DNA of 64,000 bases from Pedobacter boryungensis (GCF_013204825.1 NZ_JABMKV010000002.1:1054001-1118000); one strand, 5' to 3'; shown: positions 9,232 to 17,561, numbered from the stretch's first letter. Translations and numbers: made by a program. Notes: generated by a model not told the origin, from the letters alone.

Positions 9232-10440
9232 TTATCTATTTAAAGGATCATAATGATAAACAACCTCATAAGGCTTGTTCTTTAAACTGGCAGATAATTC
9301 ACCAACCCGTAAATTTTCTTTTTGTGGCGTGGGCTCGCAAACGGTATAAGATTTTCCATTATAAACTACAGGATTACCAATAGGCTTGTCAAATTGTACA
9401 GCCATTGTAATATGTGTAGGATAAAGTAAGGCTATCATTGGTAAGTTATAAATCTCTTTTACGAGATAAAAGAACAATGCTGCTCGGTCATCACAATCGC
9501 TATATTTTGTTAATAAAGTTTGCTCAGGTGATAAACGCTTTTCTTTTCCAAAATTCATTTCATCATCTTCATATAAAAAAGCATAGCGAGTAAAACGCAT
9601 TAAATAATCCACACCGTTTTTTTTGCTCATTCCTTTTAAATTCTCTTTTAAAATGGGTATAAGAGATTGATAAGTTTCATGACTAAGTGGAATGTTGAAG
9701 TAAGATTCAAAATCTACAACAGGATAATTCGCGAAAATTGTTTCTACTTCAGTATTCAATTTAACTTTGAAATGGTAGTCTTTATGCTTGTAATTAAATG
9801 CGATTTGTTTTTCTACATAATCTTCAGGTTTAAAATCTGGCATTCGCGTAACTTTATAACTAAAAGCTTCTTTCGCATTTGCCTCAACAATTTCAACTGG
9901 TTTGTACGCATTTTCTCTTTGAAATAACTTACCATAATCATGGTAATTCAAACACATATATTTTTTATCATTAATCATGAAGAAGGGAATGTCTGAAATA
10001 TCTTCATCATTGCGCACATAAAATATAATTTGATTATTCCCTATTGCAATTTTCGCATCATAGCCAGATTTCAACATTAAAAACCATTTATATAAGGTAT
10101 AACGATTATAATTTGCAGCCTTAGGACTAATTTGTTGAGCTGCTTTTCTTATTAATTGATAATAAAGCCAATCGTTTAATTTATATTTTTCTTTATAAAC
10201 TAATAATGATTTCACTACATCTTGGTAATGACTAGAGCTAATTTTGTTATAAAATGCGGTTACGGATTTGCTATTTAATTCTTGATTAAAACTAATGTTT
10301 ACAGTAGAATCGGCTTCGAAATTGAATGTTCCATCATAAAATTCAAAACTATAGCGCTGAGCTTTTGCAAGAGCAAAAGAAAACACTAATGTGATGGTAA
10401 TTAATGCTTTAAACAGAATATGTTTAAACGATTTTTTCAA
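9232..10440 (-). CDS. Secreted transglutaminase-like protein
   Basis: A 402-residue protein with a cleavable signal peptide (ALITITLVFSFALAKAQ). The C-terminal third carries a transglutaminase/cysteine-protease-like triad: Cys in KYSDCDDRAALFF (about residue 315), His in LYPTHITMAV (about 345) and an acidic residue in VCEPTP. The N-terminal 200 residues are not recognised. Papain-like folds of this kind cleave or cross-link peptides, but activity is inferred only from the triad. It is monocistronic, convergent with the small lipoprotein gene, and reads away from a 274-bp gap. Confidence 0.7.
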   Translation of the reverse strand: MKKSFKHILFKALITITLVFSFALAKAQRYSFEFYDGTFNFEADSTVNISFNQELNSKSVTAFYNKISSSHYQDVVKSLLVYKEKYKLNDWLYYQLIRKAAQQISPKAANYNRYTLYKWFLMLKSGYDAKIAIGNNQIIFYVRNDEDISDIPFFMINDKKYMCLNYHDYGKLFQRENAYKPVEIVEANAKEAFSYKVTRMPDFKPEDYVEKQIAFNYKHKDYHFKVKLNTEVETIFANYPVVDFESYFNIPLSHETYQSLIPILKENLKGMSKKNGVDYLMRFTRYAFLYEDDEMNFGKEKRLSPEQTLLTKYSDCDDRAALFFYLVKEIYNLPMIALLYPTHITMAVQFDKPIGNPVVYNGKSYTVCEPTPQKENLRVGELSASLKNKPYEVVYHYDPLNR

Positions 10441-10604
10441 CTGTTAACATTTAGGATATATTAAATATACATAAAATTAACACATAGTAATTTACTTTAT
10501 TGCGTGTAAAACATGAAATTTTCAGGAAAATGAGTTTTTCTTAAAAATCATGTTAAATAATCTTAAGATAATCTCGATTTTATAAAGACTTAACATACCT
10601 GATT

Positions 10605-10699
10605 TACTTTTGTACTGTTAAATGTCTGGTTAATATTTAACATTACAGTTTAGGTTAGTTGATAACAAAAAGCCCCGATGGATGTCAGGGCTTTTGTTT
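10605..10699 (+). ncRNA. Candidate small RNA (promoter plus terminator, no ORF)
   Basis: The 274-bp gap 10441-10714 holds an exact -7 element TACTTTTG (10605-10612), a perfect 8-bp inverted repeat TGTTAAAT/ATTTAACA immediately downstream, and a terminator hairpin AAAAGCCC/GGGCTTTT with T-run at 10667-10699. No ORF lies between. This fits an ~80-nt transcript, but the -33 box is weak. The terminator alone would also serve the minus-strand gene that ends at 10715. Confidence 0.3.
10667..10699. terminator. Bidirectional terminator
   Basis: AAAAGCCC / GGGCTTTT stem with A-run on one side and T-run on the other; serves the minus-strand acyltransferase gene ending at 10715 and any plus-strand transcript from 10612. 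Confidence 0.8.
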
Positions 10700-10714
10700 T
10701 ATGTTTAGTTTTAG

Positions 10715-12466
10715 TTAGAAATTCTTTCCAATTTTCTCGAGCATTTCAGCTGGAATTTTATGTACATCGACCACTAAAAATCCATCCAAACAATCTGAAA
10801 ATTTAGGATCTATATTAAAACAGATAATTTTTGCATTCAAATTCATGTACTGTCTTAATAACACTGGAATTTTAATGTGAGAATTTTCAATATCCCCAAT
10901 TAAACCATCTAAATCCTTTAATGAATCGCTACTTTCTACTAACAAATCAGTGTCAATAGCAGTAAGATCTGCTTTAAATTTATTTTTCGGTTTTACATAA
11001 TGAGCTAGCTCGTAATCGAAATGATTTTTGATAATATAATCTACAATAATGGATTTAGAAAGCTTAGAAAAACTATTGCTAATACTAACGGGGCCAAACA
11101 TGTATCTGTATTGTGGATTTAAAACCAAATATTTTAAAATCCCTTTCCAAAGCAAAAATAAGGGTAATGGTTTTTGTTGATATTCTTTTCTTATCCATGA
11201 ACGGCCCAACTCAATACCTTGTCTTAAAACAGGATAAAAAGGTTCTTTAATTTTAAATAGTTCTGATAAATAGAAACCTCTACGGCCCATTGTATTCAAA
11301 ATTTCATCTCCCTTGCCAATCCGGTAAGCACCCACAATATTTTGTAAATCTTTATCCCAAATAAATAAGTGATTGTAATAAATATCGTAGTTATCTAAAT
11401 CTATTTTTTTATTAGTCCCCTCACCAACTTCTCTAAATGTAATTTCACGTAAACGACCAATTTCTCTTAAAATATTGGGAATGTTAGAGGTTGGTGTAAT
11501 ATAAACTTCATAGTTTTTCTCTTCCCAAACTCTAAAGTCTTCTAGTTTTTCGACTTCTTTAAGGATTAAATTTCTATCAGTTTCTTCTACAATTTGTGCA
11601 GGTTTTTTCTTTCTTTTAAAAAGATTAATCGGATTAAATAATTTCTTTTCTTCTTCTAAACTTGTGCCAAGAGCATAAGTTCTAGCTCGTAAAAAATCGA
11701 GTAATTTGTTGGTATCCTTTTTATAAGAAATATCTTCAATTTTAATAGGTTTTCCAATTCTCACCTTAATTTTTAAGCCTTGTTTATTTAAAAATTCTGA
11801 TGGTAATTTCGCTGTTCTTAAAGTTGGATGAATAAAACTTAAAATGTTAAATAACACTCCATTATTCCCATGAAAATAAATAGGCACAACTGGTAATTTG
11901 GCTCTGGCAATTAATTTTCCTACTACAGGATGCCATAATCTATCGGTAACTTCCTGGCTTTCTAAATTAAAAGTAGAAACCTCACCAGCAGGGAAAATTC
12001 CAATTGGAGTTCCGCTTTGTAGTAAATCAAAAGTAGCTTTTAAACCGCTGATACTGGATGAATGTTGTACATTCTCAAATGGATTTACCGCTACAAAAAA
12101 CTCACTCAGATTAGGTATTTTTTTAAGGATGAAATTCACCATTACCTTAGCTTCTGGCCTAACCATGCACAAAAGTTTAACCAATGCTAAACCCTCTACA
12201 CCTCCATAAGGATGATTCGCAATAGCAATAAAGCCTCCAGTTTTTGGTATATTCTTTAAATCGTCTTCGTCGAAATCTATGGTAACGCCAATAGTTTCTA
12301 ATATTTTATCAACAAATTCTAACCCTGCAAAATGTTCATTTTTAGAAAATACTTTGTTGATATCGTTTAACTTCATTACTTCCATTAATAAAGCTGCAAG
12401 ACCTGGAACGCCTAATTTGTCTATTTTAGTGGCTTTGGCAAACTCTTTTGTAGTAATAATCTTCAT
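10715..12466 (-). CDS. Bifunctional acyltransferase (PlsC-like plus GNAT), OlsF/GlsA-GlsB type
   Basis: A 583-residue cytosolic or membrane-associated protein in two parts. Residues ~75-265 are a lysophospholipid-acyltransferase-like domain with NHPYGGVEG (His85; acidic residue six positions on, a variant of HX4D) and FPAGEVS. Residues ~305-500 are a GNAT domain of the hemolysin/ornithine-acyltransferase type (VGAYRIGKGDEI, ELGRSWI). In related bacteria this fusion (OlsF) makes ornithine- or glycine-type aminolipids: the GNAT half N-acylates the amino acid and the PlsC half O-acylates the product. The exact amino-acid substrate here is unknown. Transcribed divergently from the helix-hairpin-helix gene. 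Confidence 0.8.
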   Translation of the reverse strand: MKIITTKEFAKATKIDKLGVPGLAALLMEVMKLNDINKVFSKNEHFAGLEFVDKILETIGVTIDFDEDDLKNIPKTGGFIAIANHPYGGVEGLALVKLLCMVRPEAKVMVNFILKKIPNLSEFFVAVNPFENVQHSSSISGLKATFDLLQSGTPIGIFPAGEVSTFNLESQEVTDRLWHPVVGKLIARAKLPVVPIYFHGNNGVLFNILSFIHPTLRTAKLPSEFLNKQGLKIKVRIGKPIKIEDISYKKDTNKLLDFLRARTYALGTSLEEEKKLFNPINLFKRKKKPAQIVEETDRNLILKEVEKLEDFRVWEEKNYEVYITPTSNIPNILREIGRLREITFREVGEGTNKKIDLDNYDIYYNHLFIWDKDLQNIVGAYRIGKGDEILNTMGRRGFYLSELFKIKEPFYPVLRQGIELGRSWIRKEYQQKPLPLFLLWKGILKYLVLNPQYRYMFGPVSISNSFSKLSKSIIVDYIIKNHFDYELAHYVKPKNKFKADLTAIDTDLLVESSDSLKDLDGLIGDIENSHIKIPVLLRQYMNLNAKIICFNIDPKFSDCLDGFLVVDVHKIPAEMLEKIGKNF

Positions 12467-12626
12467 TTATAAGACGGTGTTTAATTTTATAAAGCAATAT
12501 CAAAAATAAGATTTATATTTATAGTACCTATGCTATCTATGAAAACATCTTCATTTTCCTTAATTTTTTACATCGTTAACACAAATCAAGATGATTTCAT
12601 CGGTATTAAAACAACATTAATAAACG

Positions 12627-13535
12627 ATGAAAACTTGGTTAAATAATTATTTCGGCTTTACAAAGCGAGAGTACAATGGGCTATTGGCTTTAATGGTTTT
12701 TTTGTTATTAATAAGTGCGCTTCCTTATATATATACCACATTTTTGATTAAGCCCACTGTAATTTCAAATGAAGAACAGGCTGCAATACAAAAATTAATT
12801 TTGGTTAGTCAACAAGAGCCCAACTATTATGCGAAAATGCGTAGCCAAGTTGAAGACAGTGAAGTGAATCCAACGATCACACTTTTCAAATTCGACCCAA
12901 ATGTTATTGATGTTGAAGATTGGCAAAAATTAGGTCTGTCTATAAAGCAGGCACAGTCAATTGTAAATTACAGAAATAAAGGAGGGAAATTTTATAAGCC
13001 TGAAGATTTGAAGAAAATGTATACAATATCTCCCAAAAAATATGAACAATTAGTACCTTATATAACAATTGAAAATACAAATACAAAGTACATAAAGCAG
13101 GAGTATGCGAAGCAAGCCCCATATATAAAAAAGGAGTTGGTTATTGTAGAAATTAATAGCGCAGATACTTTGCAATTAGATGAAATAAAAGGCATAGGGG
13201 CAGCATTTACTAGAAGGATTGCTAAATATCGTGACAAGCTAGGTGGATTTTATAAGAAAGAACAATTGCTTGAAGTTTTTGGCTTGGATAGTATTAAGTT
13301 TAACGAAATAAAAGATCAGATTAAAATAGACGCCAATAACCTTAAAAAGATAAATATTAATACCGCAGAATTTGATGATCTTAAAAATCATCCTTATCTA
13401 AAATACAAACAAATCAATGCAATAATTCAATACAGGAAACAGCATGGAAAATATAACGATATTGCCGATTTAAAGAAAGTAGCTATCTTAACGCCACAAA
13501 TTATTCAAACAATAGCACCTTATCTTATTTTTTAA
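12627..13535 (+). CDS. Membrane-anchored helix-hairpin-helix protein (ComEA-like)
   Basis: A 302-residue protein with one N-terminal transmembrane segment (LLALMVFLLLISALPYIY, ~20-37) and three helix-hairpin-helix repeats: residues ~95-135 (LGLSIKQAQSIVNYRNKGG), ~170-215 (IKGIGAAFTRRIAKYRDKLG) and ~240-300 (HPYLKYKQINAIIQYRKQHG). Such repeats bind DNA backbone non-specifically; the single-anchor layout recalls ComEA, the DNA receptor of natural competence, though ComEA is smaller. The stop codon abuts the apt start with no gap, so the two are co-transcribed. Confidence 0.85.
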   Translation: MKTWLNNYFGFTKREYNGLLALMVFLLLISALPYIYTTFLIKPTVISNEEQAAIQKLILVSQQEPNYYAKMRSQVEDSEVNPTITLFKFDPNVIDVEDWQKLGLSIKQAQSIVNYRNKGGKFYKPEDLKKMYTISPKKYEQLVPYITIENTNTKYIKQEYAKQAPYIKKELVIVEINSADTLQLDEIKGIGAAFTRRIAKYRDKLGGFYKKEQLLEVFGLDSIKFNEIKDQIKIDANNLKKININTAEFDDLKNHPYLKYKQINAIIQYRKQHGKYNDIADLKKVAILTPQIIQTIAPYLIF

Positions 13536-14063
13536 ATGATCGAAGCAAAAATTAAACAAACCTTACGAGATGTGCCCGATTTTCCCAAACCTGGAATTAT
13601 TTTTAAAGATATAACTCCAGTATTGCATGATCCAGTTTTATGTGGCGAAATTACACAAGCTCTAGCTTTACAGCTTAAAGATATTAAAATAGATGTGGTT
13701 GCAGGTATAGAGAGTCGTGGATTCTTATTTGGTTTGGCATTAGCTCAAGCATTAAAAGTTCCTTTTGTCCCCATTCGTAAAGCAGGAAAATTGCCGTATA
13801 AGACAATTCAGCAATCGTACGATTTAGAATATGGAAGTGCAACATTGGAAGTTCATGAAGACGCTTTTAAGCCAGGACAAAATGTACTAATTCATGATGA
13901 TTTATTAGCTACTGGTGGAACAGTAGTTGCGGCCTCGAAATTAGTCAACTTATTAAAAGCTAATATAGCAGCATACTCTTTCTTGATTAGTTTAGATTTT
14001 TTAAATGGAAGTGAGCGATTAGCTGAATTTAGTTCAAATACTTTTTCTTTAGCAAGGTTTTAA
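13536..14063 (+). CDS. apt: Adenine phosphoribosyltransferase
   Basis: The 175-residue enzyme converts adenine plus PRPP to AMP in purine salvage. It opens with the family signature (LRDVPDFPKPGIIFKDITP), has GIESRGFLFG, and a PRPP-binding loop VLIHDDLLATGGT (about residues 118-130). Its ATG starts directly after the TAA of the upstream gene, implying translational coupling. Length is normal. Confidence 0.96.
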   Translation: MIEAKIKQTLRDVPDFPKPGIIFKDITPVLHDPVLCGEITQALALQLKDIKIDVVAGIESRGFLFGLALAQALKVPFVPIRKAGKLPYKTIQQSYDLEYGSATLEVHEDAFKPGQNVLIHDDLLATGGTVVAASKLVNLLKANIAAYSFLISLDFLNGSERLAEFSSNTFSLARF

Positions 14064-14246
14064 ACAAATCGTTAACTATAAAGCAATTTTTTTTATTTTT
14101 TTAGAGTAAAATTTTCTCGTTATTTCTTTAACAATAATTAAATGAATTGAGTTATTGAACCCAATACCAAAACATTCTACTTCTAAGCAAATATAAATAG
14201 GTTGATTCTATTATATTATTTGTTTATCATTGTTCCTAACCAAATA

Positions 14247-14297
14247 TAAATCTTAAAGAGAAGTTTAAATCCAAACGCTTATTAGGCCTAAGATTTA
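14247..14297 (+). promoter_or_regulatory. Leader hairpin upstream of acyl-CoA dehydrogenase
   Basis: A perfect 9-bp inverted repeat TAAATCTTA/TAAGATTTA with a 33-nt loop is followed by a pyrimidine/T-rich run ending 12 bp before the ATG at 14326. It could be a weak terminator of apt or a leader structure; nothing else was seen in the 262-bp gap 14064-14325 apart from two copies of CAAATATAAAT. Confidence 0.3.
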
Positions 14298-14325
14298 AGC
14301 TTTTCTTTTTTTTAACCCTACCGAT

Positions 14326-15477
14326 ATGAATACAGGCTTTAGCTTTGAAGTAGCCGAAAATCAAGACACAATTAAAAAAATGGTAAGCGATTTTGCCGAA
14401 AGAAACATTCGTCAGAATGTAATGAAATGGGATGAAGCGCAACATTTTCCAGTAGAAATTTTTAAAAAACTCGGCGAGCTTGGTTTAATGGGTGTACTAG
14501 TGCCTGAAAACTATGGAGGTTCTGGATTAGGCTATCAAGAATATGTAGATGTTATTGTAGAAATCTCAAAAGTTTGCGGTTCAATCGGACTATCGTTAGC
14601 CGCACATAATTCTTTATGTACAGGTCATATTTTGGCTTTCGGTAACGAAGAACAAAAAATGAAGTGGTTGCCAAAATTAGCAACTGCCGAATGGATTGGT
14701 GCTTGGGGGTTAACAGAAGCAAATACAGGTTCTGATGCATTACGCATGCGTACAACAGCTGTTTTAGATGGTGATGAATATGTAGTTAACGGAGCTAAAA
14801 ACTGGATTACTCATGGTAAATCTGGAGATGTGGCAGTAGTTATGGTTCGTACTGGTGAAGCTGGTAGCTCTAAAGGAATTTCGGCTATTGTGGTAGAGCG
14901 AGGTACGCCAGGTTTCTCTGCTGGTAAAAAAGAGAATAAATTAGGCATGCGTGCATCAGAAACTACAGAGATGGTTTTTGATAATTGCAGAGTTCCAAAA
15001 GAAAACCTTTTAGGAAACGAAGGCGATGGTTTTAAACAGGCTATGAAAGTATTAGACGGTGGTCGCATTTCGATTGCAGCATTGTCGTTAGGTATTGCGA
15101 AAGGAGCATATCTAGCAGCATTAGGTTATGCAAAAGAACGCCATCAATTTGGTGTGCCTATTTCAAGCTTCCAAGGCATTAGCTTTAAATTAGCAGATAT
15201 GGCAACAGAAATTGAAGCTGCAGAACTATTAATTCGCCAAGCCGCAGATTTAAAAAATCGTCATTTACCAATGAGCAAAGAATCTGCAATGGCAAAATAT
15301 TATGCTTCCGAAGTTGCAGTTAGATGCGCAACAGAAGCGGTTCAAATATTTGGCGGTTATGGTTATACCAAAGATTTTCCTGTAGAGAAATTTTATCGTG
15401 ATAGTAAATTATGTACGATAGGGGAAGGAACTTCTGAAATACAAAAAATTGTGATTGCCAGAGAAATCTTAAAATAA
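14326..15477 (+). CDS. Acyl-CoA dehydrogenase
   Basis: A 383-residue FAD flavoprotein oxidising acyl-CoA thioesters to enoyl-CoA in fatty-acid or branched-chain degradation. Family signatures: GLMGVLVPENYGGSGLGY near the N-terminus, WGLTEANTGSDA (FAD/substrate binding, ~127-138), RHQFGVPISSFQ, EAVQIFGGYGYTKDFPVEK and the C-terminal catalytic-Glu segment IGEGTSEIQKIVIAR. Length matches short-chain/branched-chain members. Chain-length preference cannot be read from sequence. Single gene; the 434-bp gap behind it contains repeats only. Confidence 0.95.
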   Translation: MNTGFSFEVAENQDTIKKMVSDFAERNIRQNVMKWDEAQHFPVEIFKKLGELGLMGVLVPENYGGSGLGYQEYVDVIVEISKVCGSIGLSLAAHNSLCTGHILAFGNEEQKMKWLPKLATAEWIGAWGLTEANTGSDALRMRTTAVLDGDEYVVNGAKNWITHGKSGDVAVVMVRTGEAGSSKGISAIVVERGTPGFSAGKKENKLGMRASETTEMVFDNCRVPKENLLGNEGDGFKQAMKVLDGGRISIAALSLGIAKGAYLAALGYAKERHQFGVPISSFQGISFKLADMATEIEAAELLIRQAADLKNRHLPMSKESAMAKYYASEVAVRCATEAVQIFGGYGYTKDFPVEKFYRDSKLCTIGEGTSEIQKIVIAREILK

Positions 15478-15518
15478 AGTTAGAAACTGTTTAAATTTCT
15501 TTTGTGTAAAATACAAGT

Positions 15519-15588
15519 GTCATGTTGAGCTTAGCCTGCACTGAGCTTGCCGAAGTGTCGAAACCTCCTTCAATAAGCTTAGACTGAC
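15519..15588. repeat. Dispersed palindromic repeat (GTCATGTTGAGC..GACTGAC type)
   Basis: Begins GTCATGTTGAGCTTAG and ends CTTAGACTGAC, with a central CACTGAGCTTGCCGAAGTGTCG. The ends are roughly complementary. It belongs to the same loose class of GTCATT/GTCATG-bounded intergenic palindromes found at 44629, 51628, 58364 and 60088. No ORF spans it. Confidence 0.6.
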
Positions 15589-15731
15589 AAGTAAAATATA
15601 ACATAGGGTTTAGTACGTTTTATTGAAAATAAATTAAAGGTTTACCCTCTTAATTTTTTGCTTTTTTCTCCTACATTCCTCCTAGTATGCTCCTTCATTT
15701 CTTCTGGGAAATGCGGTTTGAGAAGAACAAA

Positions 15732-15818
15732 CCTAGGGTAAACCTAGGACAAGAGTAGAACAAAATAACTTTTATACTGACATTCTCGGACATTCATAGA
15801 CATTTTCGGACATTAAAA
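15732..15818 (+). repeat. Short repeats upstream of rpsU: paired CCTAGG and four 10-bp GACATT units
   Basis: CCTAGG occurs twice 11 bp apart (15732, 15743). Then 15779-15818 is four consecutive 10-bp units that each begin GACATT: GACATTCTCG, GACATTCATA, GACATTTTCG, GACATTAAAA. One helical turn per unit suggests cooperative protein binding on one DNA face, about 90 bp upstream of the rpsU -7 element. The rest of the gap 15589-15900 shows no ORF. Confidence 0.5.
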
Positions 15819-15883
15819 CTGCTGTAAGCCGAAACGTTAACAATTTAACCGTTTCTTAATTATCAGAAGATTTTTAAAAAAAC

Positions 15884-15914
15884 TTTCTCAGTTCCAATAT
15901 TTTACCTACATTTG
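15884..15914 (+). promoter_or_regulatory. rpsU promoter
   Basis: TACATTTG at 15907-15914 matches the -7 consensus TAnnTTTG; at the expected distance upstream is TTTC (15884), a one-base-off -33 box. Predicted start of transcription is near 15921, giving a ~48-nt leader that contains the Shine-Dalgarno. Confidence 0.65.
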
Positions 15915-15950
15915 CAACCCCAAGTAAAATGGGAATTTAAAAACAACGAG

Positions 15951-15957
15951 AGGAGGT
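15951..15957 (+). promoter_or_regulatory. Strong Shine-Dalgarno of rpsU (AGGAGGT)
   Basis: A seven-base match to the 16S 3' end, 11 nt before ATG 15969. Almost no other gene in this window has one. In Bacteroidetes the anti-SD is held inside a pocket of the 30S subunit that includes bS21 itself, so an SD here suggests autogenous control. Confidence 0.8.
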
Positions 15958-15968
15958 ATTTCAACGTT

Positions 15969-16163
15969 ATGATTATTATTAACATTAAAGACGGCGAATC
16001 ATTAGATAAAGCGCTTAAACGTTTCAAGAAAAAGTTTGAAAAAACTGGTGTATTGAGAGAATTACGTAGTCGTCAAGCATACGAGAAAAAATCCGTAGCT
16101 CGTCGTACAGAAATTAAACACGCTGTTTATATTCAGAATATGAACCAAGAAGGAACTTTATAG
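15969..16163 (+). CDS. rpsU: 30S ribosomal protein bS21
   Basis: The 64-residue product starts MIIINIKDGESLDKALKRFK and continues with the basic KKFEKTGVLRELRSRQAYEK typical of bS21. The open frame extends 19 codons upstream, but ATG 15969 is chosen because it matches the family start and is preceded by the Shine-Dalgarno at 15951. bS21 sits on the 30S platform next to the 16S 3' end. It is followed by its own terminator, so rpsU can be transcribed alone; xerC and hpf follow in the same direction. Confidence 0.96.
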   Translation: MIIINIKDGESLDKALKRFKKKFEKTGVLRELRSRQAYEKKSVARRTEIKHAVYIQNMNQEGTL

Positions 16164-16187
16164 TTCTCAATTGTTTAAATAGATAAG

Positions 16188-16220
16188 AAACGTCCTGACA
16201 AAAGTTAGGACGTTTTTTTT
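16188..16220 (+). terminator. Terminator after rpsU
   Basis: AAACGTCCT / AGGACGTTT stem (extended by AC/GT) with A-rich loop and eight T. Confidence 0.9.
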
Positions 16221-16286
16221 TGGCAAAAAATAATTTTGTGCTTGCTATTTTTTGTATATTCACCATACGAATAACAAATAAGGCCT

Positions 16287-17171
16287 ATGCTTATTAGCAG
16301 TTTCTTAACTTATCTACAAACCGAGAAGCGCTACTCTCCACACACTGTACTGTCATATAAGACAGACTTACTTCAATTTCAAGATTTTATATTAAAGACT
16401 TTTGAACTGGATCTTTCTAAGGTTCAAGCTCAACATGTACGTAGTTTTATAGTTGACCTGTTGGATGTTAAAATTTCAGAAAATGCTATTGGACGAAAAA
16501 TATCTACACTTCGCAGCTTTTATAAATATTTGCTTCGCGAAAAAGAAATAAAATCAAATCCTATGCTTTTAATTAAAGCACCAAAAGTTCCTAAACGCTT
16601 GCCGGTTTTAATAGAGGAAGTTAAAATGGATAGTCTTTTAGATAGTGATTCGAGTTTTGATGATAGTTTTTCCGGACAACGAGATAAAATAGTTTTAGAA
16701 ATATTATTTGGTACTGGTGTGCGATTAGCTGAATTATTACGTGTAAAAGAAAATGATATAAATTTTTATGAGGGAACAATTAAAGTGCTGGGTAAGAGAA
16801 ATAAAGAACGAATTATCCCTTTGCATACCGAGTTAATTAAGCAGCTAAAGGATTACCTTGCTTTAAAAACAGTTGAAAAATTGAATAACAAAAGCACTAC
16901 CTTAATCGTTACCAATACAGGAACTGCCGCATATCCTAAATTAATTTACAGAATCGTAAATCGTTATTTGACATTGATATCAACTCAAGATAAAAAAAGT
17001 CCACATGTATTAAGGCACTCATTTGCCAGTAGTTTGCTTAATAGGGGTGCCGATTTAAATGCAATAAAAGAATTATTGGGGCATGCAAGTTTGGCTGCAA
17101 CCCAAGTATATACACACACTTCAGTAGAACGTTTAAAATCTATATATAAACAAGCCCATCCAAAGGCATAA
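16287..17171 (+). CDS. xerC: Tyrosine recombinase XerC/XerD
   Basis: A 294-residue site-specific recombinase for chromosome dimer resolution. N-terminal SAM-like DNA-binding domain (~1-85: FLTYLQTEKRYSPHTVLSYK), C-terminal catalytic domain with Arg146 in GTGVRLAELL, the Lys in KVLGKRNKERIIPL, HVLRHSFAS (HxxR), GHAS and the nucleophilic Tyr in QVYTHTS. All catalytic residues are intact and the length is standard. Placement between rpsU and hpf marks it as the core chromosomal enzyme rather than a mobile integrase. XerC versus XerD is not decided by sequence alone. Confidence 0.93.
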   Translation: MLISSFLTYLQTEKRYSPHTVLSYKTDLLQFQDFILKTFELDLSKVQAQHVRSFIVDLLDVKISENAIGRKISTLRSFYKYLLREKEIKSNPMLLIKAPKVPKRLPVLIEEVKMDSLLDSDSSFDDSFSGQRDKIVLEILFGTGVRLAELLRVKENDINFYEGTIKVLGKRNKERIIPLHTELIKQLKDYLALKTVEKLNNKSTTLIVTNTGTAAYPKLIYRIVNRYLTLISTQDKKSPHVLRHSFASSLLNRGADLNAIKELLGHASLAATQVYTHTSVERLKSIYKQAHPKA

Positions 17172-17173
17172 AA

Positions 17174-17180
17174 AAGGAGG
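17174..17180 (+). promoter_or_regulatory. Strong Shine-Dalgarno of hpf (AAGGAGG)
   Basis: Seven-base match with a 4-nt spacer to ATG 17185, second of only two clear Shine-Dalgarno sequences seen in the window. Confidence 0.8.
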
Positions 17181-17184
17181 AAAA

Positions 17185-17532
17185 ATGAAAATTAGAGTAC
17201 AGTCGATCCATTTTAACGCGGACAAAAAATTATTAGAGTTTATTCAAAAGAAAGTAGATAAGTTAGATCAGTTTTTTGATCAGATTATTGGAGGTGAAGT
17301 TTATTTGAAGCTTGAAAATGTAGAAGATGAAGAAAATAAAATATCAGAGATAAAATTAATGGTTCCAGGAATTACGCTTTTTGCCAAAGAACAATGTAAA
17401 TCTTTCGAAGAAGCTACAGATTTGGCTATAGAATCCCTAAAAAAACAAATTACTAAACATAAAAATAAAACTCGTGCAAAGTTAAGTGAGCACAAAGCAA
17501 TATTAAACGCAGACGAAGTGTCTGATTATTAA
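17185..17532 (+). CDS. hpf: Ribosome hibernation-promoting factor (short HPF/RaiA family)
   Basis: A 115-residue beta-alpha-beta protein (MKIRVQSIHFNADKKLLEFIQKK; TDLAIESLKKQITKHKNK) that binds the 30S decoding region and inactivates ribosomes in starvation. It lacks the C-terminal dimerisation domain of long HPF. It starts 13 bp after xerC, with a strong Shine-Dalgarno, and is closed by a terminator at 17562. The SD suggests shared translational control with rpsU. Confidence 0.93.
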   Translation: MKIRVQSIHFNADKKLLEFIQKKVDKLDQFFDQIIGGEVYLKLENVEDEENKISEIKLMVPGITLFAKEQCKSFEEATDLAIESLKKQITKHKNKTRAKLSEHKAILNADEVSDY

Positions 17533-17561
17533 GGTGATATTTTATATCGCATTTAAAGAAG

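Noticed and set aside
10441..10604. Additional gene in the 274-bp gap
   Set aside because: AT-rich with no ORF of useful length or start signal.
15912..15968. 19-codon extension of bS21
   Set aside because: It overlaps the promoter and Shine-Dalgarno; family starts match ATG 15969.
16287..17171. Integron integrase for the cassette cluster
   Set aside because: The product is a standard XerC/D in the rpsU-hpf context; the extra domain typical of IntI is not seen.
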